Below the pieces are notes generated by a model. The model had not been told where the DNA came from. It made no database searches and was given only the letters and a program-made list of their open reading frames with translations. The position numbers were made by a program, and so were the translations under genes. 21,703 nucleotides of DNA from Candidatus Nanopelagicales bacterium (lineage in GTDB: Bacteria > Actinomycetota > Actinomycetes > S36-B12 > UBA5976), in contig JALRCB010000008.1 of assembly GCA_023257525.1 (NCBI GenBank), forward strand, positions 1 to 21,703, written 5' to 3'. Of this stretch, positions 15,877 to 21,703 are shown in pieces. Numbering within the stretch: the stretch's first letter is position 1; each line of letters opens with the position of its first letter.

Positions 15877-17403
15877 ATGTTGCTAACGACTTTGATGCTG
15901 ATCCCACTAGTTGGGTCGATTGTTGTTTTCTTGCTCCCAGCTGCGAAAGCGACTTTAGCTAAGCAAATTGCCTTAGGTTTTGCGCTTGCCACTTTGGTTG
16001 GGTCCGTTCTTATGGTGCTTGGCCTAGATAATTCATCTGGGGGACTGCAGCACGTTGAGTCCTACGATTGGATTCCAGCTTTCGGAATCTCTTGGACGCT
16101 TGGCGTAAATGGAATTTCTGCCGCACTGATCGTTATGGCAGCAATTTTGGTTCCAGTAGTAATCGTTGCTGGCTGGTGGGATGCTGAAAATTCTGGCCGT
16201 GGAACCGTAAAGGGATTCTTTGCCTTAATTCTTGCCTTGGAAGTTTTCATTATCGGAGTCTTTACCGCTAACGATTTGTTCCTGTTCTATGTTTTCTTTG
16301 AGGCAATGCTGTTTCCGATCTACTTCTTAATTGGAAGATTTGGCGGACCACAGCGTGCTTATGCAGCGATGAAGTTCTTGCTGTACTCACTTGTTGGTGG
16401 CCTATTCATGTTGGCTGCGTTGATCGGACTTTATGTAGTTTCAAGCCGGGAATTAGGTCAAGGAACTTTCGACTACGTAACCCTAACTTCATTAAACATT
16501 GATCCTGCTACGCAGAAAATGCTGTTCTTAGGATTCTTCTTTGCCTTCGCGGTGAAGGCTCCGATGGTTCCTTTCCACACTTGGTTACCAGATGCCACCG
16601 CAGAAGCCACACCAGGAACTTCAACTTTGTTGGTTGGTGTACTAGACAAGGTGGGCACATTTGGAATGCTGCACTTCTTGCTACCGATTTTCCCAGAGGC
16701 AAGCAAGTTTTTTGCTCCGGTGATCATTGTGCTTGCCGTAATCAGTATTTTCTACGGTGCGCTATTGGCAATCGGACAAACCGACGTAATGCGTCTAGTT
16801 GCGTTTACGTCAATTTCGCACTTTGGTTTCATAGTCCTGGGAATCTTTGTGATGACCTCACAGGGACTAAGTGGATCTTCGTTCTACATGGTTAACCACG
16901 GATTCTCCACTGGTGCGTTGTTCTTAGTCATGGGCTACCTCGTATCGCGTCGCGGCTCAAAGCGAATCGCAGACTTTGGTGGCGTCCAAAAAGTTGCGCC
17001 AATTCTTACTGGCGTATTCCTGCTCTCAGGTCTTTCTGGCCTAGCGCTGCCAGGTATGTCCAGCTTCATTTCCGAGTTCTTGGTTTTGGCTGGAACTTAT
17101 GCAGTGAATCCGACAGCTGCGATTATCGCAACTTTGGGAATCGTGATGGCTGCCGTTTACATTCTTTGGCTCTACCAACGAATGATGACTGGTGTGCCAA
17201 GTAAAGAAGTAGAAGAAACCGTTACTGAAATATCTCGACGAGAATTAGTTGCGATTGCTCCAGCTTTGGCGATCATCATTGCACTCGGATTTGTTCCACA
17301 GGTAGCACTTAATGTAATCAACCCTGCAGTTGACCAAGTGCAAACGTACGTAGGTGTAACTGATCCAGAATCAGCAGTTGTAATTGAAGGGAGTGGCTCG
17401 TGA
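15877..17403 (+). CDS. nuoM: NADH-quinone oxidoreductase subunit M
   Basis: This is the second antiporter-like proton-pumping subunit. It has 508 residues and about 14 transmembrane helices. Glu142 in VFFEAMLFPIYFLIGRFGG and Lys227 in AVKAPMVPFHTWLPDATAEA are the essential charged residues. The broken-helix block that often reads HxEAPTAGSVLLAGVLLKMG in other phyla is here EATPGTSTLLVGVLDKVGTFGM, the form I know from Actinobacteria. It follows nuoL by two bases and overlaps nuoN by four (GTGA at 17400). Confidence 0.97.
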   Translation: MLLTTLMLIPLVGSIVVFLLPAAKATLAKQIALGFALATLVGSVLMVLGLDNSSGGLQHVESYDWIPAFGISWTLGVNGISAALIVMAAILVPVVIVAGWWDAENSGRGTVKGFFALILALEVFIIGVFTANDLFLFYVFFEAMLFPIYFLIGRFGGPQRAYAAMKFLLYSLVGGLFMLAALIGLYVVSSRELGQGTFDYVTLTSLNIDPATQKMLFLGFFFAFAVKAPMVPFHTWLPDATAEATPGTSTLLVGVLDKVGTFGMLHFLLPIFPEASKFFAPVIIVLAVISIFYGALLAIGQTDVMRLVAFTSISHFGFIVLGIFVMTSQGLSGSSFYMVNHGFSTGALFLVMGYLVSRRGSKRIADFGGVQKVAPILTGVFLLSGLSGLALPGMSSFISEFLVLAGTYAVNPTAAIIATLGIVMAAVYILWLYQRMMTGVPSKEVEETVTEISRRELVAIAPALAIIIALGFVPQVALNVINPAVDQVQTYVGVTDPESAVVIEGSGS

Positions 17404-18968
17404 ACGTTACCGTTGAATACCAAGCTTTAGCTCCAATCATTATTTTGTTGGCAGCAGGCGTACTTTCGGTATTGGTTGAAGCCTTTATCCCTCGCACCTT
17501 ACGTCGTCCGATTCAACTTATGTTGGTGCTAGCCAGCATTGTGTTGGCATTTGCTTATGTGGTTATAAATGCCACTGCCCAACTTGCAGGCGATCCAGTA
17601 ACCAACGGTGGCCAAGTAAAGGGATTGCGTCAGTTGGCAGCAGGTGGCGCAGTTGCCATTGATGGTCCGGGCATGGTGATTCAGGGAATCATCCTGTTGG
17701 TTTCATTCGTGGCTGCATTACTGCTTGCCGAGCGACAAATTGATCCACAAGGCGATGCATTTGCATCTCGCTCATCCACACTCCCTGGCAGCGAAGATGA
17801 ACGACAGTTCACAGCTCAAGGGTGGTTACAAACCGAAATCTGGCCACTGTATTTATTCTGCGTTGGTGGAATGCTGCTGTTCCCAGTTTCAAATGACTTC
17901 CTAACTATGTTCGTCGCACTAGAAGTTTTCTCGTTGCCGCTTTACTTAATGGCCAGCATGGCTCGCCGTCGCCGACTACTAAGTCACGAAGCAGCACTCA
18001 AGTACTTCATTCTTGGTGCATTCTCCAGCGCATTTTTCCTATTCGGCGCCGCACTAATTTATGCTGCGACATCTTCAATTAGCTTCAGCACGGTTGCTGT
18101 AGCAATGGAGAACTCATCACAAGATGGCTTGATCATTCCAGGCATTGGAATGATCGCAGTCGGCCTGCTTTTCAAAGTTGGAGCAGTTCCATTCCACCAG
18201 TGGGTTCCAGATGTTTACCAAGGCTCACCAACTCCACTTACTGCATTTATGAGTGCAGCAACTAAGGTTGCCGCGTTTGGTGCATTACTTCGCGTCTTCT
18301 ACGTAGCCTTCGGTGGAATGCGCTGGGATTGGCGTCCAATGATGTGGGTAATCGCGATCCTTTCAATGGTTATTGGTTCATTGCTTGCGGTGACTCAAAC
18401 TGACATGAAGCGCATGCTGGCATTCTCTTCCGTTGCACATACTGGTTTCATTCTGCTTGGCGTAATTTCAACAAGCGCTGCTGGACTTTCTAGTACTTTG
18501 TTCTACTTACTCGCTTACGGCTTCACATCGGTTGGCGTCTTTGCAATCGTTGGGTTAGTGCGCGACGCTTCCGGCGAAGCAACACACTTGTCGCAGTGGG
18601 CTGGACTTGGTAAGAAATCTCCGTGGATGGCGAGCATCTTTGCGCTATTCCTATTGGCTTTAGCTGGTATCCCGCTGACAAGTGGCTTCACTGGAAAGTT
18701 CGCAGTGTTCACAGCAGCTATTGATGGTGGCGCAACTCCGTTAGTAATTGTTGCGGTAGTTGCCAGCGCAATCGCAGCGTTCTTCTACGCCCGAGTCATA
18801 GTCCTTATGTTCTTTACCGAACCTCCAGTTGATGGACCAAGCGTCGTTGTGCCAAGTGCATTCACGACTGTGGCCATTGGAACCAGTGCAGCATTTACTT
18901 TGTTACTCGGAATCGCTCCACAACCAGTACTTGATTTGGTAATCAATGCAGGATTGTTCATTCGCTAG
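17400..18968 (+). CDS. nuoN: NADH-quinone oxidoreductase subunit N
   Basis: This third antiporter-like proton-pumping subunit is the last gene of the operon. It has 522 residues. Glu175 in FVALEVFSLPLYLM and the lysine in FKVGAVPFHQWVPDVYQGSPTP are the expected membrane charges. A soluble insert of about 40 residues (111-150, ERQIDPQGDAF...GWLQTEIWPL) interrupts the early helices; this insert is typical of actinobacterial NuoN and accounts for the length over E. coli NuoN. The GTG start overlaps the nuoM stop. No terminator hairpin was seen in the 43 bases before the prenyl synthase gene, so read-through is plausible. Confidence 0.97.
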   Translation: MNVTVEYQALAPIIILLAAGVLSVLVEAFIPRTLRRPIQLMLVLASIVLAFAYVVINATAQLAGDPVTNGGQVKGLRQLAAGGAVAIDGPGMVIQGIILLVSFVAALLLAERQIDPQGDAFASRSSTLPGSEDERQFTAQGWLQTEIWPLYLFCVGGMLLFPVSNDFLTMFVALEVFSLPLYLMASMARRRRLLSHEAALKYFILGAFSSAFFLFGAALIYAATSSISFSTVAVAMENSSQDGLIIPGIGMIAVGLLFKVGAVPFHQWVPDVYQGSPTPLTAFMSAATKVAAFGALLRVFYVAFGGMRWDWRPMMWVIAILSMVIGSLLAVTQTDMKRMLAFSSVAHTGFILLGVISTSAAGLSSTLFYLLAYGFTSVGVFAIVGLVRDASGEATHLSQWAGLGKKSPWMASIFALFLLALAGIPLTSGFTGKFAVFTAAIDGGATPLVIVAVVASAIAAFFYARVIVLMFFTEPPVDGPSVVVPSAFTTVAIGTSAAFTLLLGIAPQPVLDLVINAGLFIR

Positions 18969-19011
18969 GCCTCAAGTCGCAACTTTGCCTGCAAAATGCA
19001 AGGATTGACCT

Positions 19012-19989
19012 GTGAGCGTTTTATTCCCTGAAGAGTTAGCAGCACTCGAAGAAGAGATGTTTGCTGGGCTTGCTGCGATTGAAGATCGCCTCCGGGAAGA
19101 AATCCGAAGTGACTATGAACTTGCTGACATCACAGCGCGCCATTTAGTTGAAGCTGGTGGCAAGAGATTCCGTCCATTGCTCGTTCTTTTAGCATCACAC
19201 TTTGGAGATCCTAAGTCGGAAGGCGTGGTTCCTTCGGCTGTCGTTGTGGAACTTACTCACTTAGCAACGCTTTATCACGATGACGTGATGGATGAAGCCG
19301 AAGTTCGCCGTGGTGCTCAGTCTGCAAATAGCCGATGGGGAAATACTGTTGCGATTCTCAGTGGTGACTTTTTGTTCGCGCGCTCTTCAAAGTTGCTCGC
19401 AGATTTAGGACCAGATGCGGTTCGGGTTCAAGCTGAAACTTTTGAAAGACTTGTTATTGGGCAACTTCGGGAAAGTGTTGGACCGCAGGGTGACGAAGAT
19501 CCAATTGTTCACCACTTAGAAGTGCTGGCAGATAAAACTGGTTCGCTAATCGCTGCCGCTGGAAGATATGGCGCAATGATGAGCGGTGTTTCTGCTGAAC
19601 TAACAGATCGAATTGCGGACTTTGGCGAAAGCATTGGTATCGCCTTCCAGTTAAGTGATGACTTACTAGACATTGAGTCTGAGGTTTCTGGCAAGACCCC
19701 AGGAACAGATTTGCGCGAAGGTATCCGTACTTTGCCAGTGCTGTTTGCACTTGCGGATCCAGACACACCACCACGATTGCGCGAATTACTAAGCCGAGCT
19801 ATCACTGATGACGCCGAGCACGCTGAGGCGCTAGCAGCACTTCGAGTTCACCCAGCCATGGATCAAGCTCGCGAAGTTCTTGAACAATGGGCTGATCGCG
19901 CCCGCGAGCGACTAACTGCATTGCCAGACTGCGATGCAAAGACTGCGATGGCAACTCTTGTTGATAGCGTGGCTTACCGCACGGTTTAG
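19012..19989 (+). CDS. Long-chain polyprenyl diphosphate synthase (menaquinone side chain)
   Basis: This cytosolic trans-isoprenyl diphosphate synthase condenses isopentenyl diphosphate units onto an allylic primer. Given its neighbours it most likely makes the menaquinone side chain. It has 325 residues. GGKRFRP (49-55), the first Asp-rich motif DDVMD (90-94) and the second DDLLD (216-220) are intact, along with RRGAQSANSRWGN and LADKTGSLIAAAGRYG. The residue five before the first Asp motif is Ala85, a small side chain that permits long products. This argues against a farnesyl or geranylgeranyl diphosphate synthase with a bulky stop residue. Chain length (for example C40 or C45) cannot be set from sequence alone. 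The GTG start has a Shine-Dalgarno AAGGA (19000-19004) seven bases upstream. It probably shares a transcript with nuo. Confidence 0.9.
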   Translation: MSVLFPEELAALEEEMFAGLAAIEDRLREEIRSDYELADITARHLVEAGGKRFRPLLVLLASHFGDPKSEGVVPSAVVVELTHLATLYHDDVMDEAEVRRGAQSANSRWGNTVAILSGDFLFARSSKLLADLGPDAVRVQAETFERLVIGQLRESVGPQGDEDPIVHHLEVLADKTGSLIAAAGRYGAMMSGVSAELTDRIADFGESIGIAFQLSDDLLDIESEVSGKTPGTDLREGIRTLPVLFALADPDTPPRLRELLSRAITDDAEHAEALAALRVHPAMDQAREVLEQWADRARERLTALPDCDAKTAMATLVDSVAYRTV

Positions 19990-20022
19990 TAACCCGAATT
20001 ACAAACTAATTCATCAGTGCAA

Positions 20023-20028
20023 TAGTTT
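20023..20028 (+). promoter_or_regulatory. Candidate -10 box of rarD
   Basis: TAGTTT lies nine bases before the rarD ATG at 20038, with a weak -35-like TTACAA (19999-20004) 18 bases upstream of it. No Shine-Dalgarno is present before the ATG, so a leaderless or nearly leaderless transcript is likely. The whole 48-base gap is AT-rich relative to the surrounding genes. Confidence 0.3.
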
Positions 20029-20037
20029 TAATTCATC

Positions 20038-20970
20038 ATGAGTATTCAGGTCGAAAAAGAGAAGCGCTCCGAGCACTCTATTGGGCTGATAAATGGCTTT
20101 ATTGCCTACATAATCTGGGGCGCAGTTATTCTCTACTGGCCTTATCTGGCGCCAGCACTGCCACTAGAAATTCTGGCCCATCGAATTCTGTGGAGTTTGC
20201 TGTTTGTGGCAGCAATTTTGATTTACCAGAAGCGAATTGTTTCGCTTAAAGTAGTTATGAAAAATGCACGGCAAATGAAGTTACTTGCCGTGGCCTCCGT
20301 TCTGATTGGCATTAACTGGGGACTATTCATTTGGGCCAGTATGAATGGTCATGTACTTGACTCGTCGCTTGGTTATTACATAACCCCACTACTTAATGTT
20401 GCTCTCGGTGTCTTTTTCTTCAAGGAAAAGCTGCGTCCTATGCAGTGGCTGGCAATTGGGATAGCCGGCTTTGCAGTGCTATTTATTACGTTGGCAATGG
20501 GCGTTGTACCGTGGGTGGCACTTTCGCTATCAACTAGTTTCACAATGTATGGATATGTAAAGAAGCTGGCGAACGTACAAGCTCTGGAGAGCTTGATGAT
20601 TGAAACGTTGATTCTTACGCCAGTGGCAATTGGCTACTTAATCTGGTTGCAATTCAATGGTGGCAATACCTTCCTTGAATATGGACTTGATCACACACTT
20701 TGGATGGCGAGCGCTGGAATTTTCACTGCAATTCCTCTCTTGGCATTTGGTGTTGCAATTACTCGATTGCCATTTACCACGCTTGGAATGTTGCAATACA
20801 TCGGTCCAACAATCCAATTCTTTGTTGGAGTGTGGATGACGCAGGAAGCAATGCCGCAAGTGCGCTGGATTGGATTTGTAATTACCTGGGTGGCACTGGT
20901 CATTCTTACCGTCGATGCCTTGCGCAATCGCCGTAATGTCAGCAAGTCATTAGTAACAAATCCTGACTAG
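20038..20970 (+). CDS. rarD: RarD-type EamA/DMT family permease
   Basis: This 310-residue inner-membrane protein has about ten hydrophobic helices arranged as two EamA-like halves (roughly 15-150 and 155-295). The N-terminal half carries the RarD hallmark: GLINGFIAYIIWGAVILYWP followed by LEILAHRILWSLLF. NWGLFIWASMNGHVLDSSLGYYITPLLNV is also characteristic. The family is annotated as chloramphenicol-sensitive protein RarD. Its transported compound is not established, so a drug-efflux role should not be assumed. It is a separate transcription unit between the quinone-chain synthase and the second Nuo-like set, and its stop codon forms part of the likely promoter of the next gene. Confidence 0.88.
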   Translation: MSIQVEKEKRSEHSIGLINGFIAYIIWGAVILYWPYLAPALPLEILAHRILWSLLFVAAILIYQKRIVSLKVVMKNARQMKLLAVASVLIGINWGLFIWASMNGHVLDSSLGYYITPLLNVALGVFFFKEKLRPMQWLAIGIAGFAVLFITLAMGVVPWVALSLSTSFTMYGYVKKLANVQALESLMIETLILTPVAIGYLIWLQFNGGNTFLEYGLDHTLWMASAGIFTAIPLLAFGVAITRLPFTTLGMLQYIGPTIQFFVGVWMTQEAMPQVRWIGFVITWVALVILTVDALRNRRNVSKSLVTNPD

Positions 20971-20973
20971 AGT
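20968..20973 (+). promoter_or_regulatory. Candidate -10 box of a leaderless promoter inside the rarD stop
   Basis: TAGAGT begins with the rarD TAG stop codon itself and is followed after exactly six bases (CATACT) by the GTG start at 20980. This is the same TANNNT plus six-base geometry seen before 1668. No Shine-Dalgarno fits in the nine-base gap. The second Nuo-like gene set may thus have its own leaderless promoter in addition to any read-through from rarD. Confidence 0.45.
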
Positions 20974-20979
20974 CATACT

Positions 20980-21363
20980 GTGAGCAATGTTTCGGTGTTA
21001 CAAGCAGGGTTGGCCTGCTGTGGCGTGGAATCTAGTTCAGTAGATTTAGTTTCCGGCGCTTGGGAGCAAACTGAATCTGTCTCAAAACTAAGTGCGGCGC
21101 AACACATTCTGGTTATCGCTGGAACTGTTACACACGCCTTAGCTCCAACTGTTAAGTCTGCCTACGATGCGTTACAGGAACCAAAAGTAGTTGTAGCCTT
21201 TGGCGCCTGTGCCATCTCAGGAGGCCCGTACTGGGATTCGTACTCGGTAGTTTCTGGAGCCCACCAAATTGTGCCGGTGGACATTCAAGTTCCTGGCTGC
21301 CCACCAGGCCCAGAAGAGTTAGCTGCAGCCCTTATGCAAGCAGTGGAGTTGGCGACGAAATGA
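20980..21363 (+). CDS. Short NuoB-like subunit of a second complex-I-related enzyme
   Basis: This 127-residue paralogue of NuoB is about 57 residues shorter than the 184-residue subunit encoded at 4372. All four N2-type ligands are kept: the tandem Cys13-Cys14 in GLACCGVES, Cys77 in GACAISGG and Cys107 in PGCPPGPE. It should therefore hold a [4Fe-4S] cluster. The tandem CC is of complex I type, whereas group 4 [NiFe] hydrogenase small subunits have CxxC. The segment between CC and VIAG (15-44) has lost the RxDxxRFG...SPRQAD sequence that borders quinone in NuoB, and the N-terminus and C-terminal tail are missing. An in-frame TAG at 20968 rules out a longer start. It overlaps the next gene by ATGA. 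It is probably the electron-output subunit of a second Nuo-like or hydrogenase-like membrane complex; donor and acceptor are unknown. Confidence 0.85.
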   Translation: MSNVSVLQAGLACCGVESSSVDLVSGAWEQTESVSKLSAAQHILVIAGTVTHALAPTVKSAYDALQEPKVVVAFGACAISGGPYWDSYSVVSGAHQIVPVDIQVPGCPPGPEELAAALMQAVELATK

Positions 21364-21703
21364 CAACTCTGCAAAACGTCGAAAGCTCTCAGTGGCAAGC
21401 GCAGGCTACTGAGATGAAGCAAAAAGGTTTCGTTAGATGTGAATGGTTGACTGCTACTCATAATGGCGGGGATGCGTTCGAAATTTTGCTAATGCTTTCA
21501 ACTGAAGACTTAACTGAAAACTTGATCCTTGTCACAGACATTGAAGCCAGCATTGAATCACTAGTGAGTGTGTATCCAAACGTTAGTTTTCATGAACGAG
21601 AAGTTGCACAAATGTTTGGAGTTAAGTTCATCGGAAGCGATGACACCTCGCCGGCTTTTGAGATAGAACTTTCAGGCTTTCCACTAAGACGAGACTTTGC
21701 TCT
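21360..21703 (+). CDS. NuoC-like subunit of a second complex-I-related enzyme (3' end outside window)
   Basis: This reading frame is open to the window edge, with 114 codons visible. It begins ATGACAACT with a four-base overlap on the preceding NuoB-like gene. The translation shows the NuoC family motifs HEREVAQMFGV (78-88) and FPLRRDFA (107-114), equivalent to HEREAYDFFGI and HPQRKDYPL of the main NuoC. It lacks the roughly 50-residue Gly-rich N-terminal extension of the nuoC at 4923 and reaches the conserved motif about 90 residues earlier, so it is a compact 30-kDa-type subunit. The B-then-C order, coupled start and conserved motifs show the start of a second operon. A NuoD-like large subunit is expected next but is not visible. 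Confidence 0.85.
   Translation, partial: MTTLQNVESSQWQAQATEMKQKGFVRCEWLTATHNGGDAFEILLMLSTEDLTENLILVTDIEASIESLVSVYPNVSFHEREVAQMFGVKFIGSDDTSPAFEIELSGFPLRRDFA

Noticed and set aside
18969..19011. Terminator after nuoN
   Set aside because: Only a very weak TTGC/GCAA pairing is present, with no GC-rich stem and no T-run.
20980..21363. Calling the NuoB-like protein a [NiFe] hydrogenase small subunit
   Set aside because: The proximal-cluster motif has tandem CC as in complex I rather than CxxC, and no large subunit with nickel ligands is visible. The sequence does not exclude a hydrogenase-related complex but does not support naming one.
20980..21363. NuoB-like gene as a truncated pseudogene copy of nuoB
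   Set aside because: All four cluster cysteines are intact, the frame is open and closes with a coupled start for a NuoC-like gene, and divergence from nuoB is spread over the protein rather than being a simple end deletion.

Overview
The window is a respiratory and menaquinone locus from an actinobacterium of moderate, roughly mid-40s to high-40s GC content. The complex I subunits carry features typical of Actinobacteria: a Gly-rich GMFG...GDTSG stretch at the NuoC N-terminus, a long NuoH tail with PVPPMPGQ, VLDKVGTFGM in NuoM, and a long soluble insert in NuoN. GTG starts and apparently leaderless transcripts (a TANNNT-like -10 box six bases before the start codon) fit the same phylum. The modest GC and tight packing suggest a streamlined aquatic lineage such as the freshwater acI/Nanopelagicales group. 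That placement is inference.

Layout. 1-336 is the C-terminal end of a cytochrome P450. It converges with no spacer on menF (isochorismate synthase, 337-1599, minus strand). Divergent from menF is an unrecognised 467-residue membrane protein (1668-3071) with two four-helix membrane blocks, each followed by a long charged helical region. Next is menG/ubiE (3116-3805), the last methylation step of menaquinone synthesis. A 172-base regulatory gap (3806-3977) holds candidate promoters and a near-perfect Rex-type operator. The complete 14-gene nuoA-N operon (3978-18968) follows, all on the plus strand, mostly with start and stop codons overlapping. Downstream are a long-chain polyprenyl diphosphate synthase (19012-19989) and a RarD-type EamA permease (20038-20970).

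The window ends with the start of a second complex-I-like gene set. A short NuoB paralogue (20980-21363) keeps all four N2-cluster cysteines but has a different segment where NuoB faces quinone. An ATGA-overlapping NuoC paralogue (21360 onward) is cut by the window edge. This set has its own leaderless promoter embedded in the rarD stop codon.

Together the genes cover both sides of one process: making menaquinone (MenF, MenG, prenyl tail synthase) and reducing it with NADH (NuoA-N). The possible Rex site would tie the operon to the NADH/NAD+ ratio. The second Nuo-like complex is the least ordinary part, but only its first two genes are visible. I saw no RNA genes, CRISPR arrays, insertion sequences or clear intrinsic terminators. 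The longest gene-free stretch is 172 bases.
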